Shown here: positions 44,977 through 56,000 of the stretch, piece by piece
How positions within the stretch are numbered: the first letter of the stretch is position 1
Layout: each line of letters opens with the position of its first letter
NCBI GenBank assembly: GCA_008828725.1
Contig: MEHQ01001058.1
Coordinates: 504,071 to 568,070 of the forward strand
Source: Saccharina japonica
Lineage: Eukaryota; Sar; Phaeophyceae; Laminariales; Laminariaceae
Length of the DNA: 64,000 nucleotides
Reading direction: 5' to 3'
The notes under the pieces: model-generated
Database searches by the model: none
What the model was told of the DNA's origin: nothing
What the model saw: only the letters and a program-made list of their open reading frames with translations
Position numbers and translations under genes: made by a program

Positions 44977-47084
44977 ACTGCTGAGCCGAGGTGGTATACG
45001 CTGCGTTGTGCGGTAGCACCCGACGATAATCAATGTGGAGGACGCTGATTTAAGCTGCGTTGTGCGCAAGCACCTGACGAGCACATACATACTATACATA
45101 CATGGAGGAGGCCTGCTCATTAACGTCAGGCAACATTACAAAGCTGATGTATGTACATGATGAATGCCAGGCATAGCTACTGCTGTACGCACAAACTAAC
45201 AACAATACATAATACTTCACAGGCGAGCAAGGCAGGGCCTCTCTCTATGTCTTCTATGGAATATATCGATGCGATAGAGTAAGTAGAGGAGTGCGTCGTC
45301 AGGCGTATTCTATAATATACGTAGTAAGTAAGCAGCAGCAGCAGATAGTTCTTGTTCTTCGAGTACAAATCATTGCAGCAAGATGAAGGGGGTGGACCCA
45401 CTGACTGACACACAGACGACACACGGTAGTAGTAGTGCAGTTTCTGGTACGTCGTAGCAGTATCATCCAGCAGCAGCAGTAGTTAATACTCGACTGATTG
45501 ATTATTGATTCGGATTGAATGTCGTACGAGTGCTAATTATCACAAAACTTCACAGACAGGCGGGGCGGCGGGGAGTGGGTCGGGGCTTCAGACCGTTCAC
45601 GCTGTGGCCGTTGATCGTGGAAAGTACTAAAGGTAATATAATATTTTATTCAGGGTACTCGAACTACACAATAGCATTGATAGTACGTACTCGTACTGCT
45701 GTAGGACCGCATCAAACGATCACGATGATATCAATCGTGGCAAAGTGTCACTGGGACCCGCGTGCAGAGCAACCTCTCTGCGCGCTATAACTATTTCTTG
45801 CCGTATGTCACTTTGACCAAAAATATAGCAACCCTTCGTATATTTTTTGCATTAGAGGGAAATCAGAGAATATTTTCAATGTACCGCACTGCTGTACTTA
45901 GGGCCCGTATTAACGAGTATGAAATCAATTCAATTTGGAAAAAATAAAATTCAAACACGCTTTTCATTGGTCAACACACGCACCAGCATCAAAGATTAGG
46001 ATCTTGGGGTCTAATCATTTTGAATTGGACGAAAAAACCAAGAAGGTCCCAGGACCTTCTTTTCCAAAGAATTCAAATCAAATTGAGGAGTTGGCCCGAC
46101 TTGGACCGGCATGTCCACGGTGGGCAAACGCCCCCGGTACAATCTGGTCATTTCTTGGTGGCATCGATGACCACGACCGAGGCGACGACACGTGAACCAC
46201 AACCCGAGGCCACCGGGACAACAGCCGCGCCTACGCCTATAGACCATAGCACAGCGTACCCCGGCGGTGGCGCCTCAAAACCAATCATGGCGGTCGCAAT
46301 CCCAACTTTTCAACCAGCTCGATGCTCCAACCCGATCAAAAACCGAGCGATCGACCCAAAAACAGCATGATACGCTCAAGACTTCGATAACACAATCGCC
46401 GCCCCTGTCTCGCCCGTGGCGTTCCAGGGATCCCTACGCCCACCCAGGAGACCCTGAGAGCGATAGCTTCCTAGCCTGGGCGGTCAAAAGCAAAAGTATG
46501 CTGGCGGCGGCGCGCACGCGTCGACGCATGCTTTCCCTCTCGTCTCCTCTCGTCGATTTTTTTCACCTGGGCGCTGTGACGCATGCTGCGTTTTTTCGAT
46601 TTCATAAATATTTGAACGAACAATTCACTATTTATTCCCCATAGGACGCAAACCACTTTTTTTTTGCGAAATCACATTCAAATAGGATTTTATTTTCCAA
46701 ATTGTATTTTTGCTGTCTTCGTTAAGATGGGCCCTTTACACATAGCACTGCGGGCAACATATTGCGGCATTGCGCCGCGTGTGTTCTTCCATCCTGATGT
46801 TGTGAGGACAGACACCACGAACCGGGCGCGCCACGCACCTGCGCAATGCTGAAGGGCAGCCCGATTATACCCGCGCCGACAATGGTGTTGACGAAGTTGG
46901 CCACGGCCCCAGCGGCCGAACTGTTTCCAGCAGGGTACTTCGTTTCTCGGTCCTGTTGTGCATCGGTTGCATCCCCAAAGCTGTTTAGGTCGTGAACGGC
47001 TTCCGACCCCGCGGTCATCTCGAATCCCGGCTCATGAAGACTGCTACCTGGCACCCTCGTGAAGTTAGGAGCCTCCTCTGCCAT
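38511..47084 (-). CDS. SLC38/AVT-type amino-acid transporter B, 5 exons (tandem paralogue)
   Basis: Exons on minus: 47084-46839, 42146-41719, 40631-40313, 39524-39321, 38747-38511, in phase with GT-AG borders, 477 aa. Same permease family and layout as transporter A: PAGNSSAAGAVANFVNTIVG and AGIIGLPFSIAQ in exon 1, GEKTGRLNYEELVAAVFGK in exon 2, TFIRPTVFAGFGAISFAF and NETQGNILNNFAPEH in exon 3, VFTYPVEMYVARHLL in exon 4, and a final helix with VFMVVFGVFMMVAGVSTAI. Exons 2-5 are 428, 319, 204 and 237 nt, exactly the same as in A; exon 1 differs (246 versus 282 nt) and its N-terminal tail is diverged. It lies 3.1 kb upstream of A on the same strand, so the pair arose by tandem duplication. The start at 47084 is chosen as the first Met of a short acidic tail; a longer open frame exists to 47228. 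Confidence 0.9.
39740..39945. repeat. Degenerate tandem repeat (GATGGATTTTGACGGG)
   Basis: Six or more imperfect units of roughly 35 bp of the type GGGATGAATGGATTTTGACG in intron 3 of transporter B. Confidence 0.7.
41010..41160 (+). mobile_element. Diverged SINE body fragment
   Basis: AGCGCGAGTTGGCAAACACC, GATGAAAATTGACGACC, TGAAGGCAGGTAACGGGGG and CCTGTGACCACGG follow the order of the SINE body. Head and tail are missing. In intron 2 of transporter B. Confidence 0.6.
41540..41615 (-). repeat. Dispersed repeat unit a, partial
   Basis: Reverse of the unit a start: TCTCGAAAGGGATACGTGG to AAAAAATGAGTACGCC followed by a C-rich run, matching the G-run boundary seen elsewhere. Confidence 0.6.
44285..44480 (-). 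repeat. Dispersed repeat unit b, reverse copy
   Basis: Reads as the reverse of 8740-8990: AGGATGCAGCTCACCCTTGA, CTTCGCGCTTGGTGC and ATTGTATATAGGAATGCAAG. In intron 1 of transporter B. Confidence 0.75.
44940..44985. repeat. (CTG)n microsatellite
   Basis: About 12 CTG triplets with minor interruption, in intron 1 of transporter B. Confidence 0.9.
45900..46735. mobile_element. AGGGCCC family element, long form (~836 bp)
   Basis: Ends AGGGCCCGTATTAACGAG and CGTTAAGATGGGCCCT are inverted and match the short form at 31550-31745, as do the subterminal CAATTTGGAAAAAATAAAAT and TTTTCATTGGTCAACACACG. The interior of about 600 bp is unrelated to the short form. I recognise no transposase. Confidence 0.7.
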
Positions 47085-47395
47085 GTGTGAGGAATGCCAA
47101 GAGGCGTAGGCTCGATATTTCTTTCTACTGCTGCACAGAGTTGTTCCTGTGGGCACTTGTTCTGTGTTTGGTGGGTGGGGGGCGGCAATCTTTGGCGGGC
47201 TGCGGCGGGGGCAGACAATCTCCCACATTTACTGGCGGACTGGGGCCCGATAGCAAAATGCCGTTATTTCTGTTGTAACTCCCGACATCCGATATTGTGT
47301 GGGGACTCGTGACTCGTGACTCGTACTGCTGCATCGGCTGGAAGGAAGTGCTCCAAATAGGGCGTGAAGGTGGTGTGTGGTTTCGAGCTGCAGGT
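47085..47395. promoter_or_regulatory. Short divergent promoter region (transporter B / UPF0390-like)
   Basis: Only 311 bp separate the two start codons on opposite strands, so the region likely serves both genes. It contains a G-rich block (47160-47215) and a direct repeat GACTCGT (47309-47324). Confidence 0.5.
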
Positions 47396-50305
47396 ATGGC
47401 CCAAGGAAGCTTCAAGAAAAGCGCCGGGGCGCCCAAGACGAAGGGAAAGGCTGGCAAGGGAAATGTCGCGGCGAAATCAAGGAGATTGGTCAACAAGGGC
47501 AAAACTGCAGTGAAGAAGGGCAGTGAGTGACGACATAGCGTTGGCGGTGAAGGTACCTACAGCTAGTAGATACAACTCGTTACCATGATATTATAAGCAA
47601 TGCCCCGGGAGCTTGCCATGCATATTTGCTGGGTGAGAGAGGTTAATTTTGCTGGCTGTTTCCTGTGTCTGTGAAACAATATTCAACGTATCATTAGGTT
47701 ACATATATGCTGTGAAACCTGTAATCTACGAGTATCCCAGGCCCGTTTACCTGCTCTACCTTGTGCCCATTTTCCCTTTGCAAAAGTACTGCTTGTACAG
47801 GACACCTAATAAGAAACAGACTAAGAAGAAAGCCAGGCTGATATGCAGAGGAACATAAGAAATTGAGCATAATTATCTTGAAAATACTGTAGTGTAGAAA
47901 GCACCCTCTTTCAAATAAGAAACCCAGCCTGGACCAGCTTTCCTGCTTACTATCAGGTGTCCTGTGATGTAGTTCCGAGTTGCCGAAGAACGCAGTACGA
48001 GCTTACCACTTCTTTTAGATTTGGTCTGATTGGCTTAGGGCCAGGGTTTGGGTTGGTCTGATTGGCCAGGGTTAGGGTTAGAGTTAGTAGGGTTAGTTCT
48101 ATAGTTCTATTCGTTTCGTACACAGCAGCAGTGTGTGCCAACCGTTTTCTCGAATAAGTGGTGAGCAACCCTCGAAAACGTCACCTGTGTGATACGATAA
48201 AGAGTACGGTACCATAACACTTCCACACTTCGTATATACGTACAGACTACCACACCAGGTTGTACCCAGTAGTCTCGCCTACCGGGTACGGTATTTGATA
48301 TTTGATACCTGGTATTCTACCTGGTTTGGGTTTCTTGCTCAGTAGTCGCACTCATATCTATGATATGTATAAACGATGAGGGTACTGCTGTACTCGCTGT
48401 ACTCTATATTGTGTTGCCCCTGCCCCTCTGTAGATAGCGTCTGGCTCTCGCTGTGTCTACGCTCCCCGCCCGGCCCTCCCACATCGTCTCATGAATGCCT
48501 TGTTTCCCTCTGCCGTTCTGCTCTTTCCTCGTGTCACCTCACAGCTTGGATCATGCCGCCGAAACAGCAAAAACCACGAGAGGCCGCCAAGGAAGAAATG
48601 GTAAGTCAAGGATCAGCAGCAGCCAACATGTCCGTTGCTTCTTTAGCGTTGGACGATATACTGTACAATATGTGTACCGGTACACAGCAGTAGCGCAGTA
48701 GCCTATGTGAAGCTTACCGCTCGTGCTTGTGCGTCTGCTGCCCGTGCACCTGATGCGGTACCCTTGGGCTGTACGGATCACTATTGATAGATTCCCGCGC
48801 TACGGGTGCTACGGGTGCCAGCAGGCACACGCTTTGAGTTGGAACTGGCGAGCCTGCCTTTCCAGAAGTAGTCCCAACGTACAGTAGTTGAGGAAGCCAT
48901 ATTTTGCTTCAGTGTACTACTGCTGTAGTACCGGTAGTAATTACTCAATTACTCCACACGCAGAAACCAGATAGACGAACAGGCCCGCCCCGACAATTCC
49001 GAATCGAGTGTTGTACACCCTTCACCATATGAGCCGCCGCAGCATTCTGGAGACGTGGTCACGCATTGATGGTGAGTCTTTGCAGCGGTTTTGTGCTTGG
49101 TGCCTAAAGCCGACCCTCCGACCCGAGCATCAACCCGAACCCGAACCCTATGCCAGATCAGTGCTTGGGTGCTGTGCTTGGTGAGACTCTCAAATGGATT
49201 CGACCGGCTTGAGTGCTGTGCGTAGAAAGACTCAAGATTGATTTGGCGGCTCTGGATGCCGTGGCTTGGAAATACTCTTAAGTTGATTGAGCCGCTTACA
49301 ATATACCCCTTAGCCAAGCAGAGTGTGCAAAAAGCTTTGTTAGGAAAATCCACTATCAACATGTGACTATCATACTGCTGGCATTCTCGCGGGTGGTTGA
49401 AGGCTGGCGGCTAAACCCGTCCTTACACTCGCCGCCTCTTCTCTGCACATCGCAGGCAAGAACAAAGATGATTAACGCCACGAACGAAAAGCAAGCGGCG
49501 GCGAGGTGCTTCCAGAACCAAGAGAAGCTTTTCCTCACCGACATCAAGGTGAGAACCAATCGCATCCTTCCGTCACCAACCATAAAAACGCCGTTGCACC
49601 TGGCGCGTGCCCGTTTTGGACTGAATCAGCCTCGGCCGCCCTTGCGGTCCCGTAGCAGTTGCGGCGTGACTGAAGCGCGAAGCACTCAACAGCAACCATC
49701 ACCCTGCACTTTGGCTCTACCGCTTAGATAAAAGGGTTTGTCGACTCAGAAAGTGGCGCCTTGAAAACGAAGTAGATTGGAGGGCCCAGCGGGAAGAGGT
49801 CCGGGCGTGGTTGTTTAGAAGGCGTGCAAGAACGGAGCGGTGGGTGCACTTGATGTAGAATGTCGCGGAACAAAGGCTGGCACCCGCTTACCCCGGACCC
49901 TGCTCCTGTCAGAGAGGAAAACATTTTAATTATCGAAAGGAGGCGGTACATAGTGGATGCACGATTCCATCTTGATGCATCGCCAGCCAGAGTGTCGGCT
50001 ACCCCAGCTGCTCGATGCCGAACTGTCCTTATTTTCCCTCATGAAGCATGCAAGATTGCCGTTCGGGTTGGACTTGCAATATCCTGGCGAGGACGTTTTA
50101 CGAGGCGCGCCTATGCCTTCCCTTTCTCCTGGCATTCTCCTGACAGGAAAGCGGCCGCGAATTGGCACGCGACATCAAGCGAAAAGCGCTCAAGCGAAAG
50201 AAGTCGCGCATCGAAGAGAAGCTGGACATCGCGAAAGAAAAGGTGACGAGACGGGAAACAACATTGTCGGTGGTTCCTCAATGTACAGAAGGCAAAGCAA
50301 TATAA
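47396..50305 (+). CDS. Small basic UPF0390/DUF2462-like protein, 4 exons (3' end uncertain)
   Basis: Exons 47396-47522, 48545-48600, 49456-49548 and 50147-50242 or onward. Splice phases agree at each junction. The product starts MAQGSFKKSAG, is Lys-rich, and continues KKGTWIMPPKQQK, then TKMINATNEKQAAARCF and LTDIKESGRELARDIKRKAL. This resembles UPF0390 proteins (MAQG start, KKG then APKK-like motif, INKKIE-like helix), small basic proteins of unclear, possibly nucleolar role. If exon 4 is not spliced at the weak GTGACG site at 50243, it reads on to a TAA at 50303-50305, giving 144 aa, longer than the usual ~100. If it is spliced, the last exon was not identified. The start lies 311 bp from the divergent start of transporter B. 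Confidence 0.6.
47798..47964. mobile_element. MITE, CAGGACACCTA family, copy 2
   Basis: CAGGACACCTAATAAGAAAC at left and ATCAGGTGTCCTG at right; interior matches 4113-4282 with substitutions. It lies in intron 1 of the UPF0390-like gene. Confidence 0.78.
49085..49320. repeat. ~235-bp dispersed repeat, copy 2 (reverse)
   Basis: Reverse of 32425-32660: CTAAAGCCGACCCTCCGACC, GGTGCTGTGCTTGGTGAGAC and TTGATTGAGCCGCTTACAAT. In intron 2 of the UPF0390-like gene. Confidence 0.65.
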
Positions 50306-53048
50306 TATGATTGCTCAGCGCCCCGGTTTCTTTTGCTCACCTTCGGCCGGATGCACCCGATGGAGCGACTTGGCCTTAGCTGGTTTGGTTCGCGCGCTGG
50401 GGAGTATAATACTTGAAGCTTACACCCGTGCACTTTATTAGCCTCAACGGCGGCGCCCATGGACGCGCTTACGCGTAAAGATGCCGCCAATGCCAGCTGT
50501 TACTTTGGGCGTTTTGTCGCCCTTCTCGTCTATTCAAGGGCCACAGGATGGACCACCCTCTCCTCCAATCCCCTCCAGTGCCCATGTCTACCTTGTATTT
50601 TTTCGCGCGTTGGATTCGTCCGTGGACACCGCGTTTGACTGACGCGCGGTAGCTTGTTCGTTTTTTTTCGTTTTTTTTCAATTTTCGCACGTAATTGTTT
50701 TAGTTAAGGCGCGCATCGTTCTGAGGCAACCTGTTAATGGCTAGTTGTATATAATTGTATGTAATATCTATTATCGGAGGATGTTTCCGTAAGAAGCCCC
50801 TTGGGCGCTTTCACTCCGCACGCGACACGAAAGACATTTCCGTGTGCAGTGTACAAAAAAATAAACATTTTTTTTTCAACATTTGAAACACGCCAAAGAT
50901 CCCTCCTCGGAACTAACATCTTGTAACGGCCCCATATTTTCTGTTAGACCCGCCGTTTGCCAGCTCCACCTTTCTTCCACCTCAATTGCGTTGCCAGGTG
51001 AGAGACTTGCTCGTTCCAAATTCATTTTTTCTGAAATTGAAATCGCTGCTCGTACCGCCCCCCCCCCTTTTCCGTCCGTTCGTTTTATCCCGGCCCCTTT
51101 CTTTCAGCTCGAACGCGTAGAGAAGAGGCATGCATAGTGCCGCTGGCCAAGCTTGGACGGGGACCTTTCGTCTCAACTTGCTGGGTGTTTTGCAACCGCG
51201 CGAGTGGCGAAGGGCACCTCGTCACGGCTTTTGACGACGTTTAGAAATCGTGGTTGTATGTAGCTTTCATTCAGCCAAGGTGTATCGTATAACTTGGCGC
51301 GTACGACTCATCATGTCTTACGTGATTCTTTGTGCGCTGCATCTCGTGCTGTTGGGGTCCTTTTGAATGAGATGTGCAGGAACTCCGTACGTACATGTAT
51401 TCATTCCGCTTGGGAACTCTGGGAGCATATGCGAGTGGCCCTCTCCTAAGTGCTTGATGCAGTCGCATCAGTGTTGTGCGCCGCAGCGACTGGGGCCATG
51501 AGGTCCCGTTGGCAAAATTGTCTTCGGTATTGGATGGTGTTCTGTTATTTCGTTACCTATCTCGTAGCACCTCGTACTCGTTTTCGAGATCGAAAGTGCT
51601 TATGCTCATGGAGAAAAGTATGACCTAAAGTGTGTCGACAGCTATATACTTTGATCTGTTGTGGAGGCGGAACATGCTCTGGAGCAGATGCCTTGAAAGG
51701 TTTAAAATAGCAAACCCTTTTCGCCCGAGCGCCGAGAAGTAGTACTCATTACGTAGCCGAGAAGATGGACGTACAAAGCTCAACATACTCCAAATTCTAC
51801 GTACCATGTACGTACAGAGAAGTATCAAATGTAGCCCGAATTGCAACGTGGGCGAAACAGTTTCTGCCCATCGACGAAGCACGCGACGAGCCGAGTGCAT
51901 TAGCCCCACAACAAGTTGATAGCGATAAGCGGAAGCACAATCCATCAGCAACTTTGTTTTTGTTCTTTCTCTCGGACTCCTGAGTAAAACATGCGCGGGT
52001 ACTTTTTTTTCTACACCACGGTATACACACACGCCCCCGCCTGAGCATGACATTGTCAACAGAAAGCGCGAGGATGGACCGCCGATCAAGCTACCGCCTT
52101 GTGACTGCCAAGCAAGTTACCGCCTTCCACAACCTCCCCGACGCGACATGAAGTATGCTCCAACTTTTCCCGCGGCAACAAAGCGTTCGCTCCCATTCCA
52201 ATTCCGACAGTAGTAACTGGTGTACAGATTTTACTGCGCTCCTAGCCGACTTGGACTGTCACAATGTGACGTTGTAAAATTGAGCTTGCACCAAATGTGT
52301 GTTCTGGTTCAATCACATGCCCGGTCCGAGACACGGAGCACTCCGCAGCAGTTTCGAAGTATGCTAAATGTTGATGTTCCACGATGTAACCGTCGGTGGT
52401 GTACCCGTCGCCGCACACACGCAAGCTCAGAAGATCTTAGCATCGCATATCTTTACGGTTAATGGCCGGGTACTACAGTAACCATGCAACCACTACCTTC
52501 TACTGGCATTGCGTACTACATACGAGTTGCTGCTGTGGTGCGAGGCAACTGGATTCCCAAGAAAGGTGTAATACAAGGGCTCGCTATCAAATCTTCGATG
52601 TGGTATGCCCAACGAACAACGTCGCGTATCAAGGCGCGTCTGTACCGTATTTGCTTGACGATTCACGCAGACGTGAATAGCCCATCGCCGCAGGCCCCGT
52701 TGCTATTGCCAAAAGCGATGAGACTTTCAAAGCGCATGCTTTCAATTCGCGCAGTACTGGCGTGAGATTCGTAGCTGGCCACTCAAAATGCTCCTTTGCC
52801 GAGCCCTACTGCAACTGCCGAAACAAGATAAAATCCTGAACTGAATGAATCTTTAAATCTTAATCTTTAGATATTTGTCCCCTCACCCCTCAAATATAGT
52901 AAAATAGAAGGCCACGCCGTCTATTCGAAACCCACCACAAAAATATTTTTTCGTGATCTACGATCGATACGTACGTAGCAAGAACAGTGATTAGGCGTGC
53001 TGCGGGCAAAGCAGGCACAAGTTGCTCACCGCGACAACAGCGAGGAGC
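50306..53048. other. Region with no recognised gene
   Basis: It may contain a last exon of the UPF0390-like gene just after 50430, and the promoter of the nucleotide transporter. Open frames up to 154 aa show no family features. Confidence 0.5.
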
Positions 53049-56000
53049 ATGGAAGAGACTAACGTCACCGACGAGGACAACGACCAATCCAAGCCGCTGC
53101 TGGGAGACGAGTTCCTGAACAATGACGAGGCCACAAAAACACTGTCGAAAGCCAAGGTGGCGGAATATCTGCCCAAACCGGAAGAAAAGTTGGGCATAGG
53201 GCTTCGACTGCTTCGTGCACTGTACGGACATCTACCGAGAGAGGACGTGCCTCGAATATTCTGGGTGAGCAGCAGCCACTTCCCGGGCACCAAGTGCCTC
53301 TCTCGGCAATGGGCTACGGGGAGTTGCGTCTTTCGCAGTCGGAGCACTCGCGATTGCTGACTGTGATTGCGATGTTCCACAATTCACATTTCATGATTTT
53401 TTTGTGTGAATCACGTTTCGTTTTCTTGTTTTTTTGCGTGCCACGGTCCAGTAGCAGCGGAGGTTCACAAAGCCGTCTCGGCATCCACGACGTACTCGTA
53501 GTGGGCTCAGTCACTACTACAGGTCGACAGAGAGAGGATAGGATTCGTTTTATTCCTCCGTTCAAGATCGAAGCCCGGCCTGTCCTTGCCCGGTATTGGT
53601 ACTTCTAACCTAGTCCCCCCTCTGTGCCTCTCTCGCCGAGCATCGATGCGATATGCTGTCTCTGTTGCCGAGACGCTATGATACTCGTTTCATAGGATCA
53701 TGGCCTACAGTAGGTATACTCTGTACCTGGTACGTATTTTAGTGGGATGAAAACATGAAAACCAGAGATAGATGCATCTAGGCCCAGGCCTTATAGGCAC
53801 GCCGCAGGCGCAAATAGGCACATGGAGATAGGCACGCCGCAGGCGAAAAAAATTGAAATAGGCACGTAGATAGGTAAATGCCTGAAACGCCTTAAACGCG
53901 CCTATCTATGCCTGAAATAATGCCTTAAATGTGCCTGAAACCGTCAAGGCACATCCCACACTAATTTCAAGTAATTTTAGGGTTTCAGGCTTAAATGCCT
54001 ATCTTGCTCAATCCCATACTATTTTCATGTAGTTTTGGGTTTCAGGCATACATGCCTATCTTGCTTCCTATCTTGCTCAATTCCACACTAATTTCAAGTA
54101 GTTTAGGGTTTCAGGCATAAATGCCTATCTTGCTCAACCCAACACTAATTTCAAGTAGTTTAGGGTTTCAGGCATAAATGCCTATCTTGCTCAACACGCG
54201 ACTGTAACACATTTTGAAATGCACCTTTGTTTTCGGAGACGAACCACTAGACGAACTACTTGCAATTAGTGAGCATTTTCCCTTTGGAACTGCACACCTT
54301 CGTTTTATTACTTGATTTAAGTTTGGGAGCAACGAAATGGCATAAAATAAATAACAATATATACGATTAATAGCTTAAAAGACATATTATATGTATACCT
54401 GGTATACAACAGCACACAAGGATGCAGGGGTGCGCGTTACGTACTTTTTTTTCTTTTCTTTTCCATCCCATTTATTATAGTCGTAACTCAGATCCGGGGT
54501 CACGAAGTAGGCTCCTCTCCCTCCTCCCCCACTCGAGCTGGTCTGGCTTAAAGCCAGTCACGACAGTTAAATGGATTTTCGCAGAGCAGTTTTGCGATTC
54601 ATGAGGTGGCATTTTGCATGGCGCCCGGAACGCGGATAACAAAACGAGTCAAGCGGGAACCCAAAAAAAAAAAGTCGATGAGGTAAAATTATGATCGTTT
54701 GAGTGAAATGCCCACTTAGAAATCGACCGAAATGCACGTTAAAAAAAACTTTTTTTTCTTGGGTTCCCGCTTGAACGCCTAGACAAACGCGCTACGAATC
54801 AAGTGTCAAAATGTCAGGTCAAAAATCGTAAAACTGCGTTGCGAAAAACAGTTTTTGTGTCTTTGATAATAGTATCTTAAATTTGTATGAGGATCGTATG
54901 TACGCAATATCTCTTGATCGAGCGCGAATTGAGCGGTGGCGGTGGTATCGATCGTTTCCCCTTGCCCTAAGGAACGCTCTCACCAAGTATCAGAAACATC
55001 CACTGAATGTATTTTTCATACTTTTGTATATACTTTAGTATCGAAATATGTTCGCACGTGATGGGATGGAATCGATACGCGATTTCTCGACGAGAATAAC
55101 TCGGATTCTAAAAATCCCCACATGAACAAACGCGCTACAAACCCGGGAACATCGTTGCCAAATATGAGGTCCTAATACTGCCAAACGATTGCGCAAACCC
55201 CGATTAAGTGAATTTTTGTTTTACAGCCTGACCAGCTCGTACGGTTCTTGCCTTGGTTTTTATCGCGCAGGGGATTTATTAGCCTTCCCAACGCTCGTCG
55301 ATTTTCATCGAACTGGAATTTTTGCCAACTCACGCTCCCGCGCTTTCCGCTAGTCGAGATTTTTTTTTTTTTTTGCGAGAAAAAGTTCCTACTCGTACGA
55401 GCATGCACTCGGGGGGGCTCGAACTCGCGATCTCGACTTCCACAGGCTTCGTGATTACCTGCTAGCCCACCGGGGCGACCGACAACTACTGTATCAATAT
55501 ATTCACCAGAATAATGGTGTACGGCGCTACGCAAATTTCCTCGAGACTCGACTAGGTATTTTGTACTGGCTCGCTGCCACCAGGTGCATCTTGCGTTGAA
55601 ACTGCTGGTGTGTGCGTACTTCCTTCTTCACCGGGCATGGTGCCTGCCACCCAGAAGGTGGTATCGTGATACTCTGGGACGACAATCGTCCCTGGCTGTT
55701 AGCAGAGCTGTGGTCGTGCGGGATGCCTTGGCTGTGTGCTGTGAGTCTGTGCGTGCACTGAAGCACTGTGTGACCGCAACAAAATGAAAAAAACACAACA
55801 AATAACCCCCTTTCCCCTAAATTTGGGAGTTCCAATATAACGGCGTTATTTTTTAAGCCATTTTTGTCATTTTGTCATGCCTGGCCGTGCCTGAGAAAAG
55901 ATAGGCAAGATAGGCACGAAAATCGCGTTCAGGCACGCTGTTTTCAGAAAAGGCTATTCAGGCATTATTTCAGGCATGCCTATAAGGCCTGGGCCTAGAT

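Larger units (their letters stand above)
53779..55997. mobile_element. hAT-like non-autonomous element (2.2 kb) carrying nested insertions
   Basis: Flanked by the 8-bp direct repeat GATGCATC at 53771-53778 and 55998-56005. Ends TAGGCCCAGGCCTTATAGGC and GCCTATAAGGCCTGGGCCTA are perfect inverted repeats of 20 bp, extending further with a mismatch. Subterminal AGGCAY motifs are abundant on both sides, as expected for hAT transposase binding. No transposase frame is visible. It is in intron 1 of the nucleotide transporter. A SINE split by a second element lies inside. Confidence 0.82.

Noticed and set aside
49860-50246. 128-aa plus-strand frame ending in Lys/Arg
   Set aside because: Different frame from the phase-matched exon 4 of the UPF0390-like gene.
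52484-52765. 93-aa frame with a basic centre
   Set aside because: No family features, no splice support, and average base composition.
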